Assembly: GCA_963825345.1 (NCBI GenBank)
Contig: CAWGSQ010000011.1
Location: forward strand, 372,001-436,000
From: JACVRW01 sp963825345
GTDB taxonomy: Bacteria > Actinomycetota > Thermoleophilia > Solirubrobacterales > Thermoleophilaceae
Direction of reading: 5' to 3'
Length of the DNA stretch: 64,000 nucleotides
The position numbers were made by a program, and so were the translations under genes. Of this stretch, positions 1 to 6,798 are shown piece by piece (positions within the stretch are counted from its first letter, which is position 1; each line of letters opens with the position of its first letter). The notes below the pieces were generated by a model. That model was not told the origin of the DNA and did not search any database. It saw only the letters and a program-made list of their open reading frames with translations.

Positions 1-521
1 CCCTGCGAGGTGCCTGCCAGGTACGCGAAGCGGCAGCGGTCGATGCACGAGGCGGTGTGCCCGATCCCGGCCTCCTGCGGCTCGGGCAGGCCGAAGATGC
101 CCGGCACGCCCGTCTCGATGAACCCATTCGGCATCGCCGCCTTGAGCAGCGGCGCGCGCGGATTCGAGATGTCGATCACGTACAGCACGCCCACGCCCTC
201 GCTCGGATCGTTCGAGACGAGCAGGATGTCGCCGCCGAGATCCACGTCCTCGTTCTCGAAGTGAGGCAGCGGCAGGGCGCCGACCGGCACGGGCAGCTCG
301 GGCTTCGTCACGTCGTAGACCGTGAGGCCCTCGGTGGTCGTCACGTACATGAAGCCGTCGCGGAAGCGGGCGCCGATCGGGTTGGGCACCGGCAGCGTGG
401 CGAGCGGCTCCACATTCGACGAGGCCAGCGGGCGCTCGCCGGCCAGGCGTGGCGCCGCTGCACTCGATGCCGAAGTGAGCAGCGCCAGAGCCGCTGCCAG
501 AATCGCCCCGCGCAGCCTCAT
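1..521 (-). CDS. LVIVD-repeat secreted protein, 3' end outside window
   Basis: The minus strand is open from an ATG at 521 to the window edge (173 codons) with no stop, so only the N-terminal part is seen. It begins with a signal peptide (basic start, then an Ala/Leu-rich core ending near SSAAA). The mature part has repeated beta-strand phrases of the LVIVD type (FMYVTTTEGLTVYDVTKPE; VLYVIDISNPRAPLLKAAMP), typical of propeller-like extracellular proteins of unknown function. It is divergent from the CoA-ligase operon, with 29 bp between start codons including a TATATA-like stretch. The family call is by pattern; no enzymatic role is implied. Confidence 0.7.
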   Translation of the reverse strand, partial: MRLRGAILAAALALLTSASSAAAPRLAGERPLASSNVEPLATLPVPNPIGARFRDGFMYVTTTEGLTVYDVTKPELPVPVGALPLPHFENEDVDLGGDILLVSNDPSEGVGVLYVIDISNPRAPLLKAAMPNGFIETGVPGIFGLPEPQEAGIGHTASCIDRCRFAYLAGTSQ

Positions 522-550
522 CGTCCCGTTATATAGGGTTCCGCGCCGCC

Positions 551-1762
551 ATGCGCTTCTTTGAGTACGAGGCCCGCGAGATCGTCAAGCGGGCCGGGAT
601 CCCGGTCACCGACTTCGGATTCGCCACCACCGACCAGGAGGCGCGTGAGATCGCGCACCGGATCGGCGGGCCCACGGTGATCAAGTCCCAGGTGCTCACG
701 GGCGGCCGCATGAAGGCGGGCGGCGTGAAGTTCGCCGACAGCGCAGACGAGGCAGCCGACTACGCCAAGGACATCTTGACGCTCGAAATCGGCGGCCACA
801 TGCCGCGCGGCGTGCTCGTGGACCCCAAGGCCGAGGTCAAGCAGGAGTACTACGCGGGCGTCGTCTGGGACGGCCTACGCAAGCAGCCGGTGATGATCTT
901 CTCCCCGGTCGGCGGCATCGACATCGAGCAGGTGGCCGAAGAGCAGCCCGACAAGGTGGGCCGCCGTCACTTCTCGACGATCCAGCCCTTCAGCGACTAC
1001 ATGGCGAAGGAGGTGATCGCGTCGACGGGCGTCGGAGGGCGCCAGCTCACGCGCATCACTCCGATCCTCGCCCGCCTCGCGCAGCTGTTCGTGGACTACG
1101 ACATGACGCTCGCGGAGATCAACCCGCTGGGCGAGCTCGAGGACGGCTCGTTCGTGGCGCTCGACGCGCACATGGACATGGAGAACGAGGCGCGGCCGCG
1201 CCAGAAGGCGCTCCTCAAGGACCTCGGCGTGGGCGACGAGGAGACGCGCGAGGCCCGAGAACCGACCGAGTTCGAACTCGCCGGCGAGGAGGTCGACTCG
1301 ATGGACCACCGCGGCGTGGCCGGCAACGTGACCGAGTTCGACGGCGACCTCGGCCTCGTGATCGGCGCGGGCGGTGGCTCGCTCACACTCTTCGACGCCG
1401 TCCGCGCCCATGGCGGCCGGCCGGCCAACTACTGCGAGATCGGCGGCAACCCGTCGGTGCGCAAGGCCGCCGGGCTCGCGAAGCTCGTGCTCCAGAAGCC
1501 CGGCGTGGACAAGATCGCGGTGATGATGTCGATCGTCTCCAACACGCGCGTGGACATCGTCGCGCGTGGGGTGATCAAGGCCTGCCTCGAGCTCGGCTAC
1601 GACCCGGCCGAGAAGATCGCGATCTTCCGCATCCCGGGCGCCTGGGAGGAGGAGGGCTTCAAGATCCTCGAGAAGTACGGCGTGGAGTACTGCGACCGCT
1701 CGGTGTCGATGCACGAGGCGGCACGACGTGCCGTGGAGAAGATCCAGGGCGCGGCGGCATGA
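551..1762 (+). CDS. Succinyl-CoA ligase-like beta subunit (ATP-grasp, NDP-forming acid-CoA ligase)
   Basis: A 403-residue protein with the layout of SucC. The N-terminal ATP-grasp domain (about 1-230) carries the nucleotide-binding phrase VIKSQVLTGGRMKAGGVK and LAEINPLGEL, followed by metal-binding acidic residues around ALDAHMDME. A C-terminal CoA-ligase flavodoxin-like domain (about 250-400) contains a GAGGGSLT loop and EIGGNPS. Known beta subunits bind ATP or GTP and relay phosphate to the alpha-subunit histidine. The start ATG at 551 gives the expected N-terminus. The stop overlaps the alpha subunit by ATGA. Divergence from housekeeping SucC, and the ferredoxin and thioesterase neighbours, suggest a specialised substrate, so succinate is not assumed. 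Confidence 0.85.
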   Translation: MRFFEYEAREIVKRAGIPVTDFGFATTDQEAREIAHRIGGPTVIKSQVLTGGRMKAGGVKFADSADEAADYAKDILTLEIGGHMPRGVLVDPKAEVKQEYYAGVVWDGLRKQPVMIFSPVGGIDIEQVAEEQPDKVGRRHFSTIQPFSDYMAKEVIASTGVGGRQLTRITPILARLAQLFVDYDMTLAEINPLGELEDGSFVALDAHMDMENEARPRQKALLKDLGVGDEETREAREPTEFELAGEEVDSMDHRGVAGNVTEFDGDLGLVIGAGGGSLTLFDAVRAHGGRPANYCEIGGNPSVRKAAGLAKLVLQKPGVDKIAVMMSIVSNTRVDIVARGVIKACLELGYDPAEKIAIFRIPGAWEEEGFKILEKYGVEYCDRSVSMHEAARRAVEKIQGAAA

Positions 1763-2679
1763 GCATCCTCATCGACGAGAACACGACCTTCATCGTGCAG
1801 GGCATCACCGGCCGCGAGGCCGTGAACCTCACCCGCGAGTGCCTCGACTACGGCAGGGGCGCCAAGGTCGTGGGCGGCGTGACCCCGGGCCGCAAGGGTC
1901 GCGAGGTGCACGGGGTGCCCGTGTTCGACACCGTCGAGCAGGCCGTCGAGAACCACGGCGGCCCGATCAAGGGCTCGGTCGTGACGGTCCCCCCCGCCTT
2001 CACGAAGGACGCGGTGTTCGAGGCGATCGAGAACGGCATCGAGCTCGTGGTGATCGTGACCGAGCGCATCCCGCGGGGCGACGTGGCGCAGATGGTGGAG
2101 CTCGCCTCGGCGCACGGGGCCCGCATCATCGGGCCGAACTGCCTCGGGATCATCGTGCCGGACGTGATCAAGATGGGCGGCATCGGCGGTCCCGCGAAGG
2201 ACGCCGCCAAGGCCTACTCCCCCGGCCCCGTCGGCGTGATATCGCGCTCGGGTGGCATGACCACGGAGATGTCGTCCACGCTCACGGCCGCCGGACTCGG
2301 CCAGTCCACCGCCGTCTCGATCGGTGGCGACGCGATCATCGGCTCGTCCTATGCGGAGCTGATGCCGCTGTTCGACGCCGACGAGCAGACCGAGGCGATC
2401 GTGATCTACACGGAGCCCGGCGGGCGCATGGAGGCGGAGCTGGCCCGCTACGTGACCGAGGAGAGCACGCGCAGGCTGCCGATCGTCGCGTTCATGGCCG
2501 GTCGTTTCATGGACGAGATGCCCGGCATGAGCTTCGGGCACGCGGGCACGATCGTGGAGGGCAAGGAGGACACGGCGGCCGAGAAGATCGAGCGGCTCGC
2601 GTCCGCGGGGATCGTGGTGGCCGAGGAGATCGCGGAGATCCCCGGCCTCGTGAAGGAACGCCTCGGGGTGACCGCATGA
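1759..2679 (+). CDS. Succinyl-CoA ligase-like alpha subunit
   Basis: A 306-residue SucD-type protein and partner of the preceding beta subunit. A Rossmann CoA-binding domain (about 1-130) has VQGITGREA and the TPGRKG loop. The ligase domain follows with IGPNCLGI, SRSGGMTTEMSSTL and IGGDAIIG. The phosphohistidine is the His of FGHAGTIVEG (about residue 256), which is intact. Length is close to ordinary SucD (about 290). The gene starts inside the beta-subunit stop (ATGA) and ends in another ATGA overlap with the ferredoxin, so three genes are translationally coupled. Expected role: reversible acid + CoA + NTP conversion to acyl-CoA. The actual acid is unknown. Confidence 0.87.
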   Translation: MSILIDENTTFIVQGITGREAVNLTRECLDYGRGAKVVGGVTPGRKGREVHGVPVFDTVEQAVENHGGPIKGSVVTVPPAFTKDAVFEAIENGIELVVIVTERIPRGDVAQMVELASAHGARIIGPNCLGIIVPDVIKMGGIGGPAKDAAKAYSPGPVGVISRSGGMTTEMSSTLTAAGLGQSTAVSIGGDAIIGSSYAELMPLFDADEQTEAIVIYTEPGGRMEAELARYVTEESTRRLPIVAFMAGRFMDEMPGMSFGHAGTIVEGKEDTAAEKIERLASAGIVVAEEIAEIPGLVKERLGVTA

Positions 2680-2933
2680 GCCCCACGAGCCACGGCACCT
2701 TCATCGCAGTGGAGGTCGAGGGGTCCGCTCGCGCCGACGTGGAGCTGGCCAAGAAGCTCGAGGAGGCGTGTCCTGTGGACATCTTCGCCGCCGCCGAGGA
2801 CGGCGTTCACGTGGTGCAGGAGAACCTCGACGAATGCGTGCTCTGCGGCCTCTGCCTCGACGCCTCGCCTCCCGGCACGGTCCGGGTGATCAAGCTCTAC
2901 GACGGCGGCGCCGAGCTGGAGCGCGCGGCCTGA
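2676..2933 (+). CDS. Single-cluster FixX-like ferredoxin
   Basis: An 85-residue protein starting at the ATG that overlaps the alpha-subunit stop. It has a CP pair (EEACPVDIF, about residue 33) and then ECVLCGLCLD (about residues 55-64). This is the arrangement of FixX-type ferredoxins, in which the isolated Cys-Pro cysteine plus Cys-x2-Cys-x2-Cys give four ligands for one [4Fe-4S] cluster. The usual fourth Cys after the triplet is Ser here, consistent with the FixX pattern rather than a bacterial 2x[4Fe-4S] ferredoxin. Coupling to CoA-ligase subunits is unusual and suggests electron delivery linked to acyl-CoA chemistry, possibly with an acyl-CoA dehydrogenase or oxoacid oxidoreductase (inference). 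Confidence 0.8.
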   Translation: MSPTSHGTFIAVEVEGSARADVELAKKLEEACPVDIFAAAEDGVHVVQENLDECVLCGLCLDASPPGTVRVIKLYDGGAELERAA

Positions 2934-3346
2934 CGAACCCGGGCGTCACCCCGGAGCGCTTCCGCCAGGCCATCCAGGGCAGCTTCCCCGGCGACCTCGG
3001 GATCGAGGTCGTCCGCATCGAGGACGACGAGGTGGAGGGCCGGCTCGTGGTCGACGAGCGCCACCTCCACCCCGGTGGCTACGTGCATGGCGGCGTGTGG
3101 GTGGCCTTCGCCGACACCGTCGCGGCCTGGGGTACGTTTCGCCATCTCCAGGACGGCGCCGACTTCACGACCGCCGAGCTGAAGGCAAACGTATTCGCCG
3201 CCGGACGTACCGGAGACGTGCTCACGGCGATGGGGCGCCCGCTGCACGTGGGGCGCCGCACGCAGGTCTGGGAGGTGCGGATTCAGAAGGACGGCACGAA
3301 CGCCGCGTTCTTCACCTGCACCCAGATGGTCCTGGCGCCGGCCTAG
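2930..3346 (+). CDS. PaaI-type hotdog thioesterase
   Basis: The reading frame encodes a hotdog-fold thioesterase with the signature GYVHGGVWVAFADTVAAWGT (about residues 45-64), which holds the catalytic-region HGG and Asp of PaaI/YdiI enzymes that hydrolyse aryl- or acyl-CoA. The body is about 135 residues, normal for the family. The start is uncertain: no ATG, GTG or TTG lies at the expected place just after the ferredoxin. The nearest in-frame options are a CTG overlapping the ferredoxin stop (used here) or an ATG at 2834 inside the ferredoxin. Last gene of the operon; it meets the next gene convergently with a 4-bp overlap. Confidence 0.75.
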   Translation: MTNPGVTPERFRQAIQGSFPGDLGIEVVRIEDDEVEGRLVVDERHLHPGGYVHGGVWVAFADTVAAWGTFRHLQDGADFTTAELKANVFAAGRTGDVLTAMGRPLHVGRRTQVWEVRIQKDGTNAAFFTCTQMVLAPA

Positions 3347-3744
3347 TCGCGCGGCGGCCGGCGCAGCAGCTTGCGCCACAGCGGGCGCGCCCTCAGGGCC
3401 AGCTCCTGCTCGGCCTGCATGAGCCGCGCCCAGGCCATCTGAAGCTGCTGCTCGGACTGGGCGCGCGCGGCGCGATCGTGCTCGGCGCGATCGTGTAGCG
3501 CCTTCGCGGCCTTGCGCTCGCGCTTCAGCGTCTCGCCGAGGCGCCGGCGGGCGTCACGCTCGGCCTTCAGCGCCTCCTCGAGCGTTTGCGTCCGGCCCTC
3601 GAGCCGGCCCGACTCCGCGGCCTGCCGCTCCAGACGCGTGAGCAGCTCCGAGGCCTCGACCTCGGTGTCGATGGCCGAATCGGCAGGCGGTGCCTCCGCC
3701 AACCGCGGCTTGCCCGCCTCGCGACTGAAGCGCTCACCGGCCAT
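3343..3744 (-). CDS. Coiled-coil hypothetical protein
   Basis: A 133-residue, highly charged protein. Residues about 25-115 are rich in Glu, Arg, Ala and Leu with heptad-like spacing (ESGRLEGRTQTLEEALKAE, for example), predicting a long helix or coiled coil. The C-terminus is basic (RPLWRKLLRRPPRD). There is no signal peptide or membrane segment. It lies convergent to the thioesterase and upstream of the SCP2-like gene on the same strand. I do not recognise a family; a scaffolding or nucleoid-type role would be a guess. Confidence 0.6.
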   Translation of the reverse strand: MAGERFSREAGKPRLAEAPPADSAIDTEVEASELLTRLERQAAESGRLEGRTQTLEEALKAERDARRRLGETLKRERKAAKALHDRAEHDRAARAQSEQQLQMAWARLMQAEQELALRARPLWRKLLRRPPRD

Positions 3745-3798
3745 CCATTACCTCCATCGGGAAGCGCGCATCCTAGTCACGAGGACGGACGCGGGGTC

Positions 3799-4149
3799 TC
3801 ACGTCCGCGCCAGCTGGCGCTGGACCACGTTGCCGATCAGCTTCGTGACCGCCGCGTCGCCGCTCACGCGCACGTGACCGTGGTCGTACGCGTCCACCCA
3901 ATCCTTCAGCCGGCCCTCGGCGGCCAGCTCGTTGAAGTGGGAGCGCGAGACCGAGACGTCCACGCGGGCGTCCCCCGCGGCCTCCTTGTCGATCTTCGGC
4001 CCGGGCAGCTCCACGCGCCAGATCGGCACGTCCCCGCGCGCCCGCAGCTCGAGCTTGATCACGAGCTTGAGCTGCCTCAGCGCGGGCAGCTCGTCCTGGA
4101 GGTGCTCGACCGCCTGTTTGATGAGAGTTTTCGTATCGCCGCTGGACAC
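3799..4149 (-). CDS. SCP2-like sterol/lipid-carrier domain protein
   Basis: A GTG at 4149 gives 116 residues; the longer upstream reading is Arg/Pro-rich and unlikely to be translated. The sequence alternates amphipathic helices and strands (KLVIKLELRA, PIWRVELPGP) and ends with a phrase like the SCP2 fold (HVRVSGDAAVTKLIGNVVQ). SCP2 domains bind fatty acyl chains or sterols. It lies 65 bp beyond an acyl-CoA dehydrogenase stop on the same strand, which fits lipid metabolism. The assignment is by weak pattern, so moderate confidence. Confidence 0.55.
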   Translation of the reverse strand: MSSGDTKTLIKQAVEHLQDELPALRQLKLVIKLELRARGDVPIWRVELPGPKIDKEAAGDARVDVSVSRSHFNELAAEGRLKDWVDAYDHGHVRVSGDAAVTKLIGNVVQRQLART

Positions 4150-4214
4150 GCGCCGCACCCTAGCCCACCGGCCAGGTGCCGCGGGGGACCGGGGGCGCGA
4201 GCCCCCGGCTGTCA

Positions 4215-5417
4215 TCAGATCTTGTTGCGCTCGAGCAGCTTCTTGCCGATCACCATGCGCTGGATCTCGGACGTGCCCTCGCCGATGAGGAGCAGCGGAG
4301 CGTCGCGGTAGAGCCGCTCGATCTCGTACTCCTTGGAGTAGCCGTAGCCCCCGTGGATCCGGAACGACTCCTCCACGACCTCCTTGCCGGTCTCGGAGGC
4401 GAACAGCTTTGCCATCCCTGCCTCGAGGTCGGAGCGCTGGCCCGCGTCCTTCATGCGGGCGGCCTTCATCGTGAGCAGCCGGGCGGCCTCGATCTTGGTG
4501 GCCATGTCGGCCAGCTTGAACTGGATCGCCTGGTGCTTCGCGATCGGCTTGCCGAACGTCTTGCGCTCCTGTGAGTAGCGCAGCGCGAGCTCGAGCGCGC
4601 GCTGGGCGATGCCCACGCCGCGGGCGGCCACGTTCACGCGACCGACCTCGAGCGCGTCCATCATCTGGCCGAAGCCCTTGCCGAGCCCCGCCTCCTCACC
4701 GCCGAGGATGCGCTCGGGCGGGCAGAGGTAGCCGTCGTACACGAGCTCCGTGGACTCGACGCCCTTGTAGCCCATCTTCTTGATCTGGGGCGGCACCGTG
4801 AGACCCTCGTTCTCGTGCGCGCCTGGCTCCTTCTCGGTGATGAAGCAGGTCATGCCACGGTGGGGCGGGTCGGCCTTCGGGTCGGTCTTCATCAGCACGA
4901 ACACCACGCCGGAGCGCAGTCCGTTCGTGACCCACATCTTCTGGCCGTTCAGCTCCCAGGAGCCGTCGTCGGTCTTCTTCGCCGTGGACTTGATGCCCTG
5001 GACATCGGAGCCCACCTCCGGCTCGGAGAGCGAGAAGGCGGCGCGGATCTCGCCCGTGGCCATCTTCGGAAGGAACTCCTGCTTCTGCTCGTCCGTCCCG
5101 AACTTCATCAGGAGATAGGAGCCGATGAAGTGGGTGTTCACGATGCCGGACACCGAGATCCAGCCGCGCGAGAGCTCCTCGACGATCATCGCGTAGGTGG
5201 TGAGGTCGAGACCCATGCCCCCAAACTCCTCGGGGATCGTGACCCCGAAGAGGCCGAGCTCCCGCATCTGCTCGACGAGCGCATCCGGGAACTTGTCCTC
5301 GTGGTCGTGCTCCTCGGCGATCGGGAGGACCTCGTTGTCGACGAACTGCCTGACCATCTCGGTGATGGCCTTCTGCTCGTCGGTCTTATCTGTGTAGGGG
5401 CTCGTCGCGACTGCCAT
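4215..5417 (-). CDS. Acyl-CoA dehydrogenase
   Basis: A 400-residue flavoprotein of the acyl-CoA dehydrogenase family, which oxidises acyl-CoA to trans-2-enoyl-CoA and passes electrons to ETF. Visible features: the helical N-terminal domain with FPDALVEQMRELGLFGVTIP; the FAD/substrate phrase AAFSLSEPEVGSDV (about 130-143); MWVTNG; the C-terminal helical domain with YSQERKTFGKPIAKHQAIQF and HGGYGYSKEY; and the catalytic-base region IGEGTSEIQR near residue 378. Length and motifs are typical of short/medium-chain enzymes. The SCP2-like gene follows on the same strand. The chain-length preference cannot be read from sequence. Confidence 0.93.
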   Translation of the reverse strand: MAVATSPYTDKTDEQKAITEMVRQFVDNEVLPIAEEHDHEDKFPDALVEQMRELGLFGVTIPEEFGGMGLDLTTYAMIVEELSRGWISVSGIVNTHFIGSYLLMKFGTDEQKQEFLPKMATGEIRAAFSLSEPEVGSDVQGIKSTAKKTDDGSWELNGQKMWVTNGLRSGVVFVLMKTDPKADPPHRGMTCFITEKEPGAHENEGLTVPPQIKKMGYKGVESTELVYDGYLCPPERILGGEEAGLGKGFGQMMDALEVGRVNVAARGVGIAQRALELALRYSQERKTFGKPIAKHQAIQFKLADMATKIEAARLLTMKAARMKDAGQRSDLEAGMAKLFASETGKEVVEESFRIHGGYGYSKEYEIERLYRDAPLLLIGEGTSEIQRMVIGKKLLERNKI

Positions 5418-5546
5418 TGGGGCTGAGAATACTGAGGGCTAATCGACCAACGCGCCGCAGGTCACGTTGGCCGTGGCGGTCGGTCACGTGCGTGACCCCG
5501 GTGGGCGACTCGATCACCCGCATGCGCGTGGCGAAGGCGGAGCGTG

Positions 5547-5583
5547 CCGTCAGTTGATCCGGCTATGGCGGACTAAGTGACGG
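5547..5583. repeat. Imperfect copy of a 15-bp palindromic repeat (7-nt loop)
   Basis: Left arm CCGTCAGTTGATCCG (5547-5561), 7-nt spacer, right arm CGGACTAAGTGACGG (5569-5583); 12 of 15 positions pair. The right arm is identical over 14 nt to the perfect palindrome at 10887-10921, and the spacer length is the same. It sits between an acyl-CoA dehydrogenase start and a small membrane-protein gene on the other strand. The rest of 5418-5672 shows nothing else recognisable. Confidence 0.75.
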
Positions 5584-5672
5584 AGGTCCCTCTTTCAATG
5601 CCGCAGGCCGCCCGGCCGAGATCGCAGCCACGGTGGCGCTTCAGCGATCCGCCTGGCGGGTAAGGACACGCC

Positions 5673-6020
5673 ATGGCTACCTTGCGCCGTTCCCCCGCCG
5701 TGCGTCGCTCACCCGGGATCGGACAGCGCGCCGGCACCGCGGCGCGCCGTGGCGCCTGGGGCGTGGCTCGGGTCGTGAGCCTGATCACGTCGGTCGTCGT
5801 CGGGCTGATCGTGGTCGGCATCATCCTCGTGCTGCTCGAGGCGAATCGCGACAACGCGATCGTCGATTGGCTCGCCAGCGCCGCCCACTGGCTCGTGGGG
5901 CCGTTCGACAACGTGTTCAAGCCCGACGGCCACAAGGCCCGCGTGGCGGTCAACTGGGGCCTCGCCGCGGTGCTCTACGCGATCGTGGGCGGCTTCATCG
6001 CGCGGCTCCTGCGCCGCTAG
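5673..6020 (+). CDS. Small two-helix membrane protein
   Basis: 115 residues. A basic, Arg-rich N-terminus (about 1-30) precedes a strong membrane segment VSLITSVVVGLIVVGIILVLL (split about 36-56). After a loop containing WLVGPFDNVFKPDG comes a second hydrophobic segment (LAAVLYAIVGGFIARLLRR) ending in basic residues. An AAGGA-like ribosome-binding site lies about 9 nt before the ATG at 5673. No family was recognised. Two-TM proteins of this size are common and uncharacterised in actinobacteria. It is convergent with the NlpC/P60 gene, 11 bp apart. Confidence 0.7.
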   Translation: MATLRRSPAVRRSPGIGQRAGTAARRGAWGVARVVSLITSVVVGLIVVGIILVLLEANRDNAIVDWLASAAHWLVGPFDNVFKPDGHKARVAVNWGLAAVLYAIVGGFIARLLRR

Positions 6021-6031
6021 GTCCCCGCGGC

Positions 6032-6604
6032 CTAGTAGCCGCTGGGGTGGCGCGCCACGAAGGCGGACGACGTGCGAAGCGTGCGGCTCCAGCGAGGGCC
6101 GGAGGACGGGCCCGGGGCATCCCGGTCGTGCATCGATGTGTCGAAGCGGTAGCCGGCCACCACGACATAGGCGTGCCCGCCGTGCGCGTATACCGTGATC
6201 CAGCGGCCCGTGCCGCGCTGGCCCCAGCTCATCAGCATCCCGCTCGGCAGCGGGGAGCGCAGGAAGCGGCCCCCGTGGAGCGCGTAGGAGACGGCGCCCG
6301 AGCAGTCATAGCCGCGATCGAGGCGGCCGCTGCGGTAGGCCGTGTGGCCGCCGCCGTAGACGTACGGCTTCTCGACGATGCGGTTCGCCGCCGCGATCAC
6401 CTGCTTGACGCGCCGGGGCGCGGAGGCGGGCGCCAGCAGGCGGCCGTTCACGAGCGTGGCCTTCGCCGGCGGCGGCGGAGGCGGAACGAAGGCTGCGCCG
6501 CCCGAGTTGGACGAGCTCTGGGCCCACGCGCCGGGCGCGAGGACGAGCAGGCACGCGGCTGAAAGCGCGGCGACGAGCAGCTTTTTGCTGAAGGCGGAAG
6601 ACAT
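6032..6604 (-). CDS. Secreted NlpC/P60-type peptidoglycan hydrolase
   Basis: 190 residues with a signal peptide (about 1-28, ending GAWA), a Ser/Pro-rich linker (PPPPPPA) and a C-terminal NlpC/P60-like domain. The catalytic Cys is in GYDCSGAVSYAL (about residue 101) and the His in GGHAYVVVAG (about 144). The family are papain-like endopeptidases that cut peptide stems of cell-wall peptidoglycan; the YVYGGGH phrase before the Cys is typical. The leader contains a c-di-AMP riboswitch, the known control arrangement for cell-wall hydrolases in actinobacteria, so expression is expected to fall or rise with c-di-AMP and osmotic state. Confidence 0.85.
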   Translation of the reverse strand: MSSAFSKKLLVAALSAACLLVLAPGAWAQSSSNSGGAAFVPPPPPPAKATLVNGRLLAPASAPRRVKQVIAAANRIVEKPYVYGGGHTAYRSGRLDRGYDCSGAVSYALHGGRFLRSPLPSGMLMSWGQRGTGRWITVYAHGGHAYVVVAGYRFDTSMHDRDAPGPSSGPRWSRTLRTSSAFVARHPSGY

Positions 6605-6611
6605 TCTCTCT

Positions 6612-6750
6612 CGAACGCCTACGGGGTTAGCTGACGGGCTAGCGCTGAAAGAGCTTGCGCTTCTTCTCTCGAAGATTCGCCCCAGTGGCCGTGGCCACCA
6701 ACAACCTGGTTCCCCCGTTCCGCGCTATCGCGGATTCGGCGTGACGGGTG
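6612..6750 (-). promoter_or_regulatory. Cyclic di-AMP riboswitch (ydaO/yuaA class)
   Basis: On the minus strand the leader of the NlpC/P60 gene carries the conserved blocks of this class in order: CGCCGAATCCGCG (near 6742), GCGCGGAACGGGGGAACC, TTGGGGCGAATC-like, GTCAGCTAACCCCG and GTAGGCG (near 6616), shortly before the start at 6604. The class binds c-di-AMP and usually attenuates transcription of cell-wall and osmolyte genes. The boundaries are approximate. Confidence 0.88.
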
Positions 6751-6798
6751 AAGCTACCAGAACAGTCGGTACCCGTCTCCGGTTACTTTAATGCGTAT

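Noticed and set aside
57..536. Plus-strand frame of 159 codons at the window start
   Set aside because: Shadow of the LVIVD protein, which is open on the minus strand to the edge and has a signal peptide and repeats.
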